Counted from the first letter of the stretch, positions 9,395-21,334 are shown. The stretch: 64,000 nt of DNA from Pseudoips prasinana (GCA_951640165.1 OX621256.1:3410001-3474000); one strand, 5' to 3'. Numbers and translations: made by a program. The notes: generated by a model not told the origin, from the sequence alone.

Positions 9395-9540
9395 TAGATG
9401 GGTGATCGCTAAAGTGGTTTAATATCCGTGTTACGGTGGGCACGTCATGCTGTTGGTCCCAGGTGCAGTCGTTAGATAACCGTCGTTAAGACATATTTAT
9501 ATCAGAGGCCTACTACTAACCACTGCCCTTGCGATACAAT
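9395..9540 (+). repeat. U3 repeat fragment
   Basis: TTATAGATGGGTGATCGC, CTAAAGTGGTTTAATATCC and CAGAGGCCTACTACTAACCA follow the order of the copy at 7925-8065. Confidence 0.45.
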
Positions 9541-9920
9541 TCTATTATGTAATCTGTATGCTAAATTTCTTCTAAATCTGTGTAATCGTTTTTAGATTAT
9601 TGAGACACATAGAAACTTTTACTTGTTGGGTTATTAAAATACGTATTTTTGTTAATAGTGTATTTCAGTGCAAATCACTTCGAAACTACTTAAAGTCCCT
9701 TATTTTCTGTGAAATACTCTACCATAATTTGTTTTAGCTGATTTTACGGGAATGTGAGTGATTGCTTAGAAATATATTTATACAGAACTTTAAGTTATTA
9801 ATGTCATGTAAACATTAAAAGAATATAAATATCAACGGAAATGTGTGATTATTATTCGCATTAGCAACACTGTGGTCGACTATTTTACAAACTGGAACCA
9901 TAAATCCAATTGTTTTTTTT
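9541..9920. other. no recognisable feature
   Basis: AT-rich, no convincing frame. Confidence 0.55.
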
Positions 9921-10100
9921 GAAGTTATACTTCTTTTGGCGCGATGGAGAAAAATGATGAGAGTGAATTTACGATGCGCGCGCATCGTAAAAATAACAGC
10001 ATGAAGTTAGTTCTAGGTGGTATGAAAATTAATAACTATGTTCAAGTTGTATATTAAGAAGTATAACTTCTAACGCGTGTACATAAGTACACACAAGTTT
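9921..10100 (+). mobile_element. MITE-3 copy with palindromic core
   Basis: GAAGTTATACTTCTTTTGGC at the left; AAGAAGTATAACTTCTAACG and ACATAAGTACACACAAG at the right. The core has TTTACGATGCGCGC followed directly by its complement, a 24-bp palindrome (9973-9996) where the 40344 and 51680 copies have CACACCGACACC. Non-coding. Confidence 0.75.
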
Positions 10101-10590
10101 ATTTTTTTCTTAATTAAAATGTTTTATCAACAGAATTTTAATAAATATTCGATAAAGGGTCAGACGAAACAAAGTGTGTAAACTTGGCATCAACAATCAT
10201 TAATTAGACTGGTGAAGCAGTTAACTGGTTCTTTTGTTTCACAAAGCAAAGTTCAAAATCATCCTGTCAATTATTTGCATTATATGTTGGTAGATTTCCT
10301 GTATCTAGTGTAGCAGCTACATGCATGAGAAATATAACTTTAGTGCTACTTACTAGGTTTGGGCTGAAACATTGGTAGTATAACGTAATTGCTGTTATTA
10401 AAGGTCCTGGACACCGGCCTTAATTACCGTGTGAGTTAATTTTAGCAAAGAAAATAGCGGGACTAAATTCTTATCAATGTCAAGTGTGGTGCTCAAGTCA
10501 ATATAGTCAAGTTTTACTCCGCTTAAGGGCCAGTTTCCAAAATAGTAGCAGAGTGAAGTTCGTATATTAATCAATGACTTGTTAATACCC
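10101..10590. other. no recognisable feature
   Basis: AT-rich, no convincing frame. Confidence 0.55.
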
Positions 10591-10630
10591 ACGTCTTGTT
10601 CTTAGCTATATATAGCTAAGAATAAGACGT
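10591..10630. repeat. 40-bp near-perfect palindrome
   Basis: ACGTCTTGTTCTTAGCTATA is followed immediately by its complement with one mismatch. There is no loop. Confidence 0.9.
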
Positions 10631-10680
10631 AATATAACTATTAGCTAATAACGCACGTAGCAGCATACTAGACTATAAAC

Positions 10681-10750
10681 TAACTAACGAACCCGTGCCA
10701 TAGAGCACCCTATTTGAGGTTCAAGTCTCAGCACGGGGCGGTTACTGACA
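10681..10750 (+). repeat. possible tRNA-like SINE head
   Basis: GCCATAGAGCACC followed by GAGGTTCAAGTCTC resembles an A-box/B-box spacing, but the body matches no other family here. Could be chance. Confidence 0.25.
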
Positions 10751-11223
10751 CAGGAGGCATGTTTTGTCCAAATGTTGCTTTAAGTTAATACACAAAGTCG
10801 TCCGCTAGGGAATCCAAAGTGGTATTTCATTGATATGAATACAAATTTTCGGTAAAAACCATGATAAGACAGATCAGCTAGTAGCTGGATGAGCCCTATC
10901 CCTGATTATATCTATAATTCTTCGTTATTTAAAGCAATTAAAAGGTACTAACCTGCTTTCACCGCGAAGGATGCGGTTTGCCTATTAAGGTATGATACAG
11001 TATGGTCTACTTCACTGCCTCAAAATGCATTAAACAAGCGTCTTATACCATCCAACTTGTTGCGTGGTTGCAGCAGTCAAATACGCTATGAAGGCCTTTC
11101 TTTTAGGCACCGTCTATGTTTGAGACGACTCAAACGACTACGTCGACGATTTACTCAAAACAAGTCGTCGAAATCTCTTGTTAAAACATGCACAGTCTGA
11201 TATATTCTAGGTACTTACTACTA
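10751..11223. other. no recognisable feature
   Basis: No domain or repeat recognised. A phrase CTACTTCACTGCCTCAAAA and nearby text has more balanced composition than its surroundings. Confidence 0.45.
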
Positions 11224-11481
11224 CTACTCTACCGGCTGAGAATACACGAACAAAAGTCCTGCCACCACTATCGTCCTGGACGCCCCTTGGTTTGCATTCT
11301 TATCGATGAAATGCCTCCAACGATCATCAATCGAAGAAGCGGCCTGCATCTTCGCGTATCTACGCATAGCGGCAGTTGCGTAGTAGAACTTCCCGAAAAT
11401 CAAGCATTTCATACACCTCCATGTCAATAACAGCTCGCAACTGCCCAAGTTCTGACGTGAGTTAAGGGTGCTCGCAAACAT
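11224..11481 (-). pseudogene. unidentified coding-looking stretch
   Basis: The minus-strand frame ends MRRYAKMQAASSIDDRWRHF, then IDKNANQGASRT, with balanced codon use unlike the AT-rich surroundings. Just upstream a second frame reads ELGQLRAVIDMEVYEMLDF, then REVLLRNCRYA before a stop. The two could be one protein split by a frameshift near 11365-11395. I do not recognise the family. A transposon ORF, a decayed gene or an exon are all possible. Confidence 0.3.
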
Positions 11482-11497
11482 AACACCTTAACTCACG
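11456..11497. repeat. 12-bp inverted repeat
   Basis: CGTGAGTTAAGG (11456-11467) pairs exactly with CCTTAACTCACG (11486-11497). It lies at the upstream edge of the coding-looking stretch. Confidence 0.8.
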
Positions 11498-13250
11498 CTC
11501 ACATTCAAACTCTCATAAACAAACTGATAATAAGGATGTCACCAAGCCGCACACAGGAGCAAGACTATGAATTTTAATGTAATTAATTTGTGATAAATTA
11601 AATTAATTATTTATGATTTGAAAATAAATATTTATTCATGAGATTAGCATTTTAATTAAGTTTTGACTTACTGTTAACGCTAAACTGGACTGACTTGACA
11701 CTTACCTGGAAATTAGAATAACATAAATTATTAAAATATTCTTCGTTCATAGTTTTATTTGGGTATGTATGCCTAAAAGTAAACATGTGTAAATACTGTT
11801 AACGCTATGACCTTGACTCAAGGTCATGGTCATAGCATTAAGGTCATAGAAAGTCTATTAAGTAGACTATAAGGGTGTATTTTGATGTGTAACATCTTTC
11901 CTCTCAGTTGGTCGATATTTATTGCGGGAGTGATTTGGAAAAGGGATGGAAATATGTTACAGGAAACTGGGGAAGAGCTATTTGATTCGACCAATGAGCG
12001 CGCGCGGTGGAGGAGAGATGGCTGTCAGATGGTGCCATCCCCTTTTGCGTAAGGTTGCTACCTCGACGTACTGTTGGCCAACATAATGTCATCGCATGAT
12101 ATATTTGACCACATATAAAATAACAATATTGAACCAAAAAAACTATTTAAATTTTATTTTCCGAAGCTTTTTAATTTTTTTTTATATCATTTGTTATTTT
12201 CGTTAACAGTATACATTATGTTTGAAATACAATTCACTTATAATAAGCAGTTTTCAATTACATAAATATGCACACTAATACTCAATAAAATTAAATAATA
12301 AAATAACATTAAATCAAATAAAACGTAATAATCTAGAATACACAAATGAATATTTGATGACAAAGAAATTTTCAGGTTATTATTTTCCGGACAGTTGAGC
12401 AAGAGATCTTAAAGAAGGAATATAGTCGATTAGTACTATAGTAGAGTAGATTCTAGCAGTCACGGTTACTAAGCACTAGACCAACACGCCATACATCATG
12501 ACTCCATGAATATCTTTAAACCCAAATTTTGAAGACCCGCACACAAACAAATAATATATTATGCTAGTACATAGGTATATCTCATATACTACATACTATC
12601 ACATTTGGGTTTATTGATGTCTTTTTATTTCTGTTTGTCTTTATATACATATTTTTTTTTGGTTTTAAGTATAAATATAACTTGGTTTAATTTCTATTTG
12701 ATAATTTGGTTTAGTTAAGTTTAATAACTGTTTGTTATATTTTTGTTTATATAGTTTATTATCACTTTAATTTTACTACACTTTGTTTTAGCTTAGGTTA
12801 TCATTTCTATTTGTGAGTGTTGGTTCACCTGTTATTGGCTACTGTATAAGACCATAACTTGGTACCAATCATTATTTGAAATGTTATATACAGAAGCTGT
12901 TGGTGTATCTTTAAATAAATAAATAAACCCATGGATACATATCAAGCTATACATGTGCAGTATAAGCTGATTTCCATATAATGAGAGGTCAGTTTATATT
13001 GAAAATGTATATGTAGCTTGATATGTAGCCGTGTGTACAACAAAATCACAAGCAGTAACATACGTATGTAGGTATGTTACTGCCTTATTGACTTATTTTT
13101 ATAAATAAAACTTACTGTCAAATTAATATCCTTCTTTGTGAAGTGGGTTAAACAACCTCTCAATTTAAAAAAAATAGAATAAGTGAACTCTTTTGGTAAC
13201 ATAGTCATATGATAATAATGTCCTCCTGATCCAAAATAAGCAAGTGTGTG
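11498..13250. other. AT-rich region without recognisable genes
   Basis: I see only short direct repeats and minor palindromes, such as ATGACCTT/AAGGTCAT at 11807-11827. One minus-strand frame (11919-12137) includes a GC-richer patch but no domain. Confidence 0.5.
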
Positions 13251-13253
13251 CGT

Positions 13254-13485
13254 AAACATAGAGGCATTTTCTATTCCATCACCGTCATGATCTAACGATA
13301 TGACTGGAAAGAGGTTAGGTACAGGACCGACGGCATTAAGTGCTCCTTAAGGCACGGGCACCGCCAACTCCTAGACTGCGGACTGATACTGAGAAATTTT
13401 CTTAACAAAAATAAACCAAAATCATGTTTAAGTCCTGCCCAGGATTTGAATCCAGGACCTCATTTATGTGCAGTAGACTAACGAA
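13254..13485 (-). mobile_element. SINE-3 copy
   Basis: On the minus strand a tRNA-like head (GTCCTGGATTCAAATCCTGG) is followed by the family body; the plus strand shows AGGTTAGGTACAGGACCGA, CGGGCACCGCCAACTCCTAG and GCGGACTGATACTGAGAAAT. Diverged but collinear with 63216-63565. Confidence 0.7.
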
Positions 13486-13489
13486 ATAA

Positions 13490-13622
13490 TATTATATCAC
13501 ATATAATGACAGTAATCGAGGCAAAAGAAGTATGCAAAGATCGTGACAAATGGAAATCCGTTGTCTCTGCCTACCCCTCTGGGAAACAGGCGTGAGTCTA
13601 TGTATGTATGTATGTATGTACA
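13490..13622 (+). pseudogene. RTE-B LINE terminal fragment with (TATG)n tail
   Basis: The frame ATAATGACAGTAATCGAGGC codes IMTVIEA, followed by KEVCKDRDKWKSVVSAYPSG and KQA, then TGA. This is the C-terminal peptide of the LINE at 49937. It is followed by GTCTATGTATGTATGTATG. 5'-truncated. Confidence 0.8.
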
Positions 13623-14217
13623 TATAGTTGGTCAGTTTAAACTTATAACCCTCAATTTATCAAGTCAGGGGTAAAAATTGATAAAATCTACTAAGCAGTT
13701 CCGATAAAACAATTCCCCCCGAGGCATACCATGTCATCGCTAACGGCTCCGATCATAAAATACCCAATTTGTCAGACGACACATAAAAATATAATTTGTG
13801 CGCTACGGGACACAATCTAATCCGCGTGCCCTTTCACACGGACGCTGCGACGCGGCGTTGCAATCAACCTTTTATGATTGAAGAGAAAATAAAAGTGCAA
13901 TCTGAAAGCTTAAGAGCAATTCCAAGCTGCCATTTTCATATACAAACGTAATTCTCACTTTTAGATAAGGATTTATTTATGAAACTATCTTTATTTTGAA
14001 CAACATTGATCCATTATTAGGCTAATAACAAAGCTTATAAAAATCTAACGTTAGTAATAAAAATAAAATCGAAGGATTTAATTTTATGATTGTTTATTAC
14101 TTGCTTATTTGTTTTAATTTGGTTTTAAATTTTGGATACGTATACATAAGACATACATAGGATAAGACTTGTATAACTGACACTATGGAGTAATCTGAAA
14201 TAAAATTATAATTATTA
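13623..14217. other. no recognisable feature
   Basis: One GC-richer patch (13795-13865, containing ACACGGACGCTGCGACGCGG) has no identified function. Confidence 0.5.
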
Positions 14218-14400
14218 CTAGCTGTGCACCGCGGTTTGACCCGTGTTAAATTTGATAAATTAAGCTCCTTCCCAGTAGATGATAATATGTATCCTATATA
14301 TTGACCCGACCTCTTAGTAATATTCATGCAAAGTTTGAAGGAAATCCATGCAGTACTTTTTGAATTTAGCCCGGACATACATACAGACAAACATCGATTG
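14218..14400 (-). mobile_element. H1 Helitron-like right half
   Basis: The plus strand begins CTAGCTGTGCACCGCGGTTT and continues through GACCCGACCTCTTAGTAAT to AGCCCGGACATACATACAG, the inverse of H1. The left end is missing. Confidence 0.7.
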
Positions 14401-14559
14401 GATGGATTTCCATTTACATGATCTTTGCACACTTCATTTACTCTCATTATATTCATATAAATACTTATACAAATTTTGTTCCAATCGGTTGCTTGAAGAC
14501 AAATTCATGTCAGTTTTGTGTTATTTTAAGTAATTAGTTATCGTGTGTGTGCGTGTGTG

Positions 14560-14695
14560 CCTCCCACAAGGTGGACCGACTATCTTACATGGATCGCGGT
14601 ATGCCGCTTGATTCGGCAGCGCAAGACCGAAAGTTGTAGAGATCCTTGGGATGAGGCCTTTGTCCAGCTGTGAACGTCTTTCGGTTGATAAAATT
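14560..14695 (+). mobile_element. RTE-A fragment
   Basis: CCCACAAGGTGGACCGACTA, ATCCTTGGGATGAGGCCTTT and GAACGTCTTTCGGTTGATAA follow the family order. The (GAT)n tail is eroded. Confidence 0.7.
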
Positions 14696-14699
14696 GACT

Positions 14700-16885
14700 T
14701 GCCACAGTCACCACGGAGTGAGATGTGGTGGTTATATCCGTCACCTTCACCATACAGTATTTTGAATTATTTTTTAAAACAGACTCCATGAACGCAAGGT
14801 TTTATTAGACGCCTATTTTTTGAAGTTCTACCGAAGTAATGCTTTCTTACTGTATATATGTATATCCAGCCAAGATCCTCCTCTATACAATAATTTATAA
14901 GATAACATTGTACACCTCTCGCGTACGGATTTATAATGTCAATACTTATATGTCTACAATAACATTTCGTTTACACATCGATAAACATATTTCCGGTATT
15001 GAGTAGAGTTGGCAGGATTAGAGTGAGCCGTATTGCGTACGTCACCTCATATAAATTACATATCCACGATCATATTGTTAACCTTACATACGTCTCTCTA
15101 TTCGCGTTGATAATATAGTTATTCCTTTCCACTCCGTTCAACGCAGGTATATCTATGGTTTTAAACAGTGGCCCTTAAGGCTCTCCCATGTGATCTATCT
15201 CATGATCGCCAGTATTTATTTTTAATTTCAATTAATATCAAGATGATTTGGTTATGGCTGACTTAGTAATTTAGATGGTATTTTTTTTTTGGTTGCGAAT
15301 AATGCTATTAAAAATAAATATGTTTAATTAACATCCAACTGAAACTAACAACACACCTCCTAAAAACTAGACTAGACTGTTACCATGCCCGGGATTATTA
15401 AGTGAACTTCGCTTAATTAATTGATTAGCATTTTATCTAAAACTGTTTATTACTAAGACAGTAATATTATTATTTTAATATTAGTAATCAGCTTTTTAAT
15501 GAACTTCTATTACATAGTACCGCAATTCGACGTAGAAAATTACGTAAATTTACCCAGCCTAGTGTGAGTGATTTTGCAAAGGAGATCATTCTTTTTGGGC
15601 CCACTGGCAACGGTTGTGTATATTAATCACATCAATCTTAAAAAATATACCGAAATTATTACAACAAATGAGTTCAAACTTATTAAGATATGTAACCGGA
15701 ATCGTGAGTCATTAATAAAAAGTACTTTTATGATATTCGGTTATGCGTCGCCGCCATTTATAAAAACAAATGGCAAAGATTGCCAACTTTTAGGGAATTC
15801 CCTAACAGGAAATTAAAATAGATTTGTAGCCTTCTGACACGTGAACTGTTTAGCTCCATAACAGTTATATTGTTGCGATTTCATACTTATGTAAATATAA
15901 ATAAAATAATATATAATAATAATAGTTCTCTCAACAATGGATATATGGTTATTTGGTTATTTGAAGTGAAATAATCTTTAGCGGCGTTGAGCACTTTTCT
16001 TGGGATCGGTATAAAATGTAAAATTCACGTCAGGACCTAATATTTCCAGTCCATTTATCTACTTTTGTCACAGATATGTACGGTTGTGAATGAGACAATC
16101 GAGGAATTATATAATGATCATTGGCAACCCTGAACACATAACGTCACGTCACTGTTACATTTTCTTTCAAATTGTGTGATTGTATTTTTCTTAGTTTCTC
16201 GTATTTCTTCGAAATATTTTTCGAAAATGGCTTCAGTACATTCAACCGTTGTGTCAGTTGTGCTGTACGGTTTCAACGCAATGTGCAAAGACGATTACTG
16301 TCCGAGACAGCTGTAGTTCTGCGTCAACTTGCTTCTATGTGGATTTCATGTTTAAATTGTCATATTTCTCAGGATTCCGGTTAGACATCCTAAAAATAAT
16401 ACTACCCCATTAATCTAGAGATCACAAGGAACAAATTGACATAAGTTTCATTAATAAACGCGAGAATTTTTGGTGGGCCCATCCGCCATAGAAAAAGAAA
16501 TGGTCTAATCACAAATTATTCTTTTTTTTGTATTTATTATTAAATCAAGAAAAACAGAAAAATACATGTGATTCATTACACAGAGTCTGAGAGTAAGCTT
16601 TTATAGTAGATTAAAAACCAGGTGTACAATGTTTTAGGCATGCAGGAAGCAACAAAAATATATGTAGTAATTTTCAAGGTGTTTTGTTCAGGGTAGCGCC
16701 TTAAGGCGGCCCGTCTTTTCACTCGACAGTCGATGTGACATGTAGCGACACGATAATTTTGTGTTATTATGAAATAACAATCGACTTTTTATGATGGCGC
16801 AGAAAATAAAATGATGAGAAGTTAAATGTGAAAGGTTATATGGAGCTTGTCTGGATTAAATTTGTACGGCGATTCCCACCAGATA
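14700..16885. other. long AT-rich region without recognisable features
   Basis: No repeat family or domain recognised over about 2.2 kb. The longest plus-strand frame (15568-15816) has ordinary AT-rich composition and no motif. Confidence 0.5.
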
Positions 16886-17120
16886 TTAAACTAGCTGTGC
16901 TCGCAACTTCATCCGCATATTTTGTAATGACTCGATACTTCCATAAAACTTTTCATCCCCCCTTTCAACCCCTTATAACCCTTATTTCGCAAAAAACAGT
17001 AGCCTTTGTCCTTTCTAAGGCTTTAAACTATCTGTGTATCAAATTTCATTTAGATCGGTTCAGTAGTTTTGGCGTGAAAGCGCGACAGACAAAGTTATTT
17101 TCGCATTTATAATATTAAAG
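16886..17120 (-). mobile_element. H3 Helitron-like element
   Basis: The plus strand runs from CTAGCTGTGCTCGCAACTTC through TTTTGGCGTGAAAGCGCGAC to TTCGCATTTATAATATTAA, which is the full span of the family in inverse orientation. Confidence 0.65.
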
Positions 17121-17249
17121 TAAGGAGTCCATTTAATATCTGATGGGACCTTAATTAAAATATATGTGTTAGAATGACTTATTAAGTAAGTAAAACGTTA
17201 TTTAAAAGCACTATATGTGTATAGTCTCCATGGACCGGGCATCAATTCT

Positions 17250-17380
17250 AATCAAATTAGCCAAATTACGTCCACAGCTGGACGAAAGCCTCCCCAAAGA
17301 ATGAGGGGATATGCCATAATCGCCACGCTTGGCAGACGGGATGGCGATCTCAGTTTAGTAGTCATAGTTTACAGAAAAAC
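17250..17380 (-). mobile_element. GAT-S fragment
   Basis: The plus strand has ACGTCCACAGCTGGACGAAA, GATATGCCATAATCGCCACG and CTTGGCAGACGGG: the family in inverse orientation. The tail is lost. Confidence 0.7.
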
Positions 17381-17480
17381 TATTTGTGTCACCCATAAAT
17401 AGTTGCTCTGAGTCTAGATGTTATTTGTGTCTGTCCAAATGTTTGTAAAGTACCTCGCGATACAGGGAGAAGATTCTCTA
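17381..17480 (+). mobile_element. SINE-4 3' part
   Basis: TTTGTGTCACCCATAAATAG, CTGAGTCTAGATGTTATTTG and GTCTGTCCAAATGTTTGTAA match the SINE-4 body at 52740-52850. The head is missing. Confidence 0.65.
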
Positions 17481-17879
17481 GTGCAGACGTTGTCTTTAAA
17501 AAAAAACAATTTAGTCGTTGCGTTATTTATTCCATCGTCTGGGACTACTCTTAGTTAACATATAACCATAGGTGTAACTCATCATCGGCCCCCTACCGGG
17601 TTCGCACAAAAATCCCCAATTTTATTCTAATCAATTATTAATACAATCATAAATTAAACGAACGATTAACTTATAGCTACTTTAACCCAGTTACTTTTTT
17701 AATTTCGTGCGTGAAGCAATATTTTCGGTTTACTAATCGCCTTTGTGGATTACATGAATAAATATTTTAATATGAAGTTATTTTCGAATATACTGAATGG
17801 GATTTGCCAGAGTGATGTATGAATTTACGGTGGGAATTTACTGAGCTTAATTTTTATGTTCGTGTGTGGTATATAAGTT
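17481..17879. other. no recognisable feature
   Basis: AT-rich, no convincing frame. Confidence 0.5.
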
Positions 17880-18120
17880 ATGTGGTATGCTGTGTGGTGA
17901 CGGCATAGTATATCATCACCCCATCTCATCTCGTGGGGCCTATAGAAATCATCCGAAGGAATACCTACCAGAGAACGGGCAGCAGCGTTTTTTTGTGAAC
18001 AATGACCATCAAACTGCGATCGCCCGTCGGCCAAGCGTGTCGATTATGGCATATCCCCCCATTCTTTGGGGAGGCTTTTGTCCAGCAGTGGACGTTCTTT
18101 CGATGACATGATAATGATGG
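17880..18120 (+). mobile_element. GAT-S copy
   Basis: Nearly full length: TGTGTGGTGACGGCATAGTA, ACCAGAGAACGGGCAGCAGC, CATCAAACTGCGATCGCCCG and TTTGTCCAGCAGTGGACGTT, then GATGACATGATAATGATG. No protein. Confidence 0.75.
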
Positions 18121-18167
18121 TTTATAAATGCGTTTGTTGAGTGATAGCACGTTTAATCATAAATAGT

Positions 18168-18318
18168 GAGGTCCTGAATTTAAATCCCGGATTTGCCCAA
18201 AAAGCTACACTAAGATTTGGATGTAAACACCCAGTGTATAGGAGAGTATGGAATGCGGTCAGTTCTGTACCTGAACTCTTTCCAATTATGTTAGTTAGCC
18301 GTCCCATCGGATCATGAT
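18168..18318 (+). mobile_element. SINE-3 fragment
   Basis: AGGTCCTGAATTTAAATCCC (B-box region) and CGTCCCATCGGATCATGATA (3' body) bracket a diverged middle. Confidence 0.55.
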
Positions 18319-18769
18319 AGTGACTCTTTCACGCAAAATCTACTGCACGGATTTTGATGAATCTTTGTTGTAATATAGCTTATATATCAGAAGGCTATAA
18401 TTTAAAATAAAACTTCGTTCAAAAAAACCGACTTCAAAAACTAAAAAGTATACATGAGTCTAGCTAGACTTGCTAACATTTAAGAACGTCTGCGCCAAAG
18501 ACAATTACATCGTCCACATAAACAAAAATTTTCATACAAAAATGTCCATAAAATGAAAACTACTGGGCCAAACTTTATAAAATTTTTATGGGACCAAATG
18601 GCAACTATTCCGCATCAAACTAAAAAAGAATCACGTAAATCGGATCATAAATCTCCGAGTAATCGGTGTACATACATAAAAAAAAATAATACCGGTGAAC
18701 TTGAGAACCTCCTCCTTTGGAAGTCGGTTAATAAGATTGAGACGAGTTAAACCGCGGGGTACAGTTAGC
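18318..18769 (+). mobile_element. H2-type Helitron-like element, interrupted
   Basis: The left part has CTCTTTCACGCAAAATCTAC, TTTTGATGAATCTTTGTTG and ATAGCTTATATATCAGAAGG. The right part has GACGAGTTAAACCGCGGGGT, then ACAGTTAGC. The closest uninterrupted relative is 56489-56656. The 18415-18733 insert separates the parts. Confidence 0.65.
18415..18733 (+). mobile_element. inserted element bounded by CCGACTTC / GAAGTCGG
   Basis: It is bounded by AAAAAACCGACTTC and GAAGTCGGTTAAT, a short inverted repeat. The inside has AAACTACTGGGCCAAACTTT, TATGGGACCAAATGGCA and GAGAACCTCCTCCTTTGG. I recognise the terminal phrases from insect genomic repeats but cannot name the family. A 65-codon frame inside has no domain. 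Confidence 0.55.
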
Positions 18770-19074
18770 ATTATTATACTAGTTAGTGTATTGCTTACTT
18801 TGTGAAATATGCGAATCGATTAATTTTAACTACTCTTGTGATATAAATGAATGTGCCTCATCTGCAAGCATACTCTTACCAGCCAATTTAGCGACTCAAG
18901 AACTATATTTATAAGGGAGCCCATGACTGTACCACGGCAGGAAAAGAGCTTCCCCCCCAGTGATGGAATTATCCACCATGTTGGCCTAATGCGGGTTGGC
19001 AGACGTTACATGCTATCAAGAGAAATATTATTTTCCTTCACCGTTTTAAGTACAAGATAATTAATTTCTAATAA

Positions 19075-19210
19075 AGTCAAAGTCAAAAATCATTTATACC
19101 GTAAAAAAGTTACATTTATGTGGAATCGTAATTTTTTCTTTAACCTATCGTGCAGTGCATGACGTGGCAGCTACTGAGAAGAAAACTCAGTAGGAATCCT
19201 TTTTTAAAAT
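19075..19210 (-). mobile_element. LINE 3' UTR fragment
   Basis: The plus strand has GTCAAAAATCATTTATACCG, CAGTGCATGACGTGGCAGCT and AAACTCAGTAGGAATCC, the inverse of 36687-36828. Confidence 0.65.
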
Positions 19211-19478
19211 AAAATATACTTATGATTAATCCCAAGCACTTTTATCACTTAAATAATCAGAAATTTTGTAATATGCCCTGCTACACAATTTGGCTTTAAT
19301 AATTATTTTAAACTTATTCGTAGACAATACGCATATGGGTTCGAGTAGTCAGTGGTTGTAGTGGTTGTCGAGTAGCCTTGGGTTTGAACCCGAGACAACT
19401 GACTCCACAGTTCAACTGTTTATCTGATCAACAGTCTATATAACACAAATTTAATTTTGTAAGTAAACTTATTTTTGC

Positions 19479-19712
19479 CCGCGTGACTTGAGGAGAAGCC
19501 GATGAATGCGAGCGTTACGAATAGTGATATCGGGCGAGGTGAACGGAAGTTGAGAGTGAGACATAAGTTCGTGAACACAGAAAGAGTGAGAGTTACGCTT
19601 CATATATTACTGCAGGGGCAAGAGAGAGACGTGCGAGCACACATTTTCTTTCTGTCATACACAGTTACGTTTCTTATATCTAAGTTTAACTTCAGTCGTG
19701 TTGTCTAAAGTA
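19479..19712 (+). repeat. U1 repeat copy
   Basis: CTTGAGGAGAAGCCGATGAA, GAGCGTTACGAATAGTG, GGGGCAAGAGAGAGACG and CACATTTTCTTTCTGTCATA, ending CAGTCGTGTTGTCTAAAG. Similar copies: 25790 (inverse), 33398, 35000, 46673. No TIR seen. Class unknown. MITE-1 copy B sits at its right end. Confidence 0.65.
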
Positions 19713-19847
19713 CAGACGCCATCACATCAAGCTACCCCAATCTGTCAAATTTTCCCAATTGAAAGTGAACCTTATGCGTCTGTGATAAAGTTGAAAATCT
19801 ATAAAAGAAATTGGACAGATTGAGGTAGCTGGATGTGCTGGCGTCTG
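19713..19847. mobile_element. MITE-1 copy B
   Basis: CAGACGCCATCACATCAAGC to GGATGTGCTGGCGTCTG, with TA on both sides. About 44-bp arms include GCTACCCCAATCTGTCAAAT and its inverse. Confidence 0.85.
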
Positions 19848-19849
19848 TA

Positions 19850-21029
19850 CACTCTATTTATCTTTATTCCGCTATTGCGTTATTATTTTAGAATTGTGTG
19901 TATGTATTAAAACTTGTATATTTAGATTAAGAATATAATATATAATAAAGAAAATGAATCAGTTTTGATGACTACGTTTTATTATCATCGTCTCTATCTT
20001 TTACTGTTAAAAAGAGAGAGTCGGTGTTGATTCTTTTAAAGTGATACAATGCATGTAAAGTCGACGTCATGTCAATGGAAACACTTTAAACTTTAAGTAT
20101 ATTTATTACTTATGCAGTAAGGGCGATATTTGTGAAACAAATATATTCACAATGTTTTGTCGACTGTATTCTGCCCAACAGCTTGATTTTACGACGTAAC
20201 ATGACCCTTATGAAACAAATAGAATTAATTAGACAATTTACATGCTACCTTAATACCTTGTTTAAGCTACAGTGATCAATATTGGAATCTTGAACTACCC
20301 ACAAATCTGCCAATGTTTGATTTGTAGTAAAAACATAAAAACATCAAAGTCTTACGCCCACCAACCAATCAGAAACAAGATTGAGCCATCACAAGTTATT
20401 TATAACCTATAAGTTAACTTTAAGTTACGAATCAAATAAAATAAGCGCTTTACGACATAAAGTTACAAATCACAGTTTTGTAGGCAATTTATACGAAACC
20501 ACTGGATCGGTTTTGATGCGACTCTAATTTATGGATTGCGTCATTGTGTTATTAATTGATAATCGCTTATAAATGAGTAATTATAATGCGAATGATTTGA
20601 GACGGAAGTGTCGAATCGTCAATTCGTGATTTGGTTTCGGATTTTTTGTGGAACTATTTCAAAATGAATCCATTTTGTGTTGAATAATAATTATACTTAA
20701 TGATTCTTATACTCAATCATATATTGCAAGTTACTTGATTTAAAATATTAATTGTATTATGAGTCCTTAATATTAATAATATTTAATTCGGAAACGATTT
20801 TCATTTCACAAAGCAATTCACTTATTTATCGCGTTTTGATTTTGCAGCATTCTTCCCCGCACACATGCATGTAATGAAATAAATGACACCTGCGTATGCG
20901 CACACAATTTTGGAAAATATGACTGGATATACAAAAAAATCGTGATTTCATACAGACAGACGCCGTTAAAATTAAATTTCTTTATTTTGTTCTTTCGTTC
21001 ATTTCAGAATAATAATATGAAATATTTAC
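19850..21029. other. AT-rich region without recognisable features
   Basis: No domain or repeat family recognised. Confidence 0.5.
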
Positions 21030-21285
21030 ATTTGGGTGTAATTCTAAATCTATATAAGTATGTATTGACAAAAAGCAAAATTGTATTTGTAATATATCAG
21101 TTATCTGGTATCCATAGTACAGACGCCAGTACATAAAGCTACCCCAATCTGCCAAATTTCCCTAATTTAAAGTGAACCTTATGCTTTTGTAATAAAGTTG
21201 AAAATCTATAAAATAAATTTAACAGATTGGGGTAGCTGGATGTGCTGGCGTCTGTACTTGTGCTAGTACTCTTAACTGATAAATA
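21030..21285 (+). mobile_element. SINE-1 3' part carrying MITE-1
   Basis: TGGGTGTAATTCTAAATC, TATATCAGTTATCTGGTATC and CATAGTA precede the MITE; CTTGTGCTAGT follows it. The MITE entered the TA of the conserved CCATAGTACAAGC phrase. Confidence 0.7.
21120..21254. mobile_element. MITE-1 copy C
   Basis: CAGACGCCAGTACATAAAGC to GCTGGATGTGCTGGCGTCTG. TA at 21118-21119 and 21255-21256. 135 bp, the same length as copy B. Confidence 0.85.
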
Positions 21286-21334
21286 CGATAAAATCTATAA
21301 GACTTCTAATGCATATATATACATTAGAAGAGTC

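Noticed and set aside
14097..14456. 119-codon minus-strand frame
   Set aside because: Covers an H1 Helitron-like element that is non-coding in its other copies.
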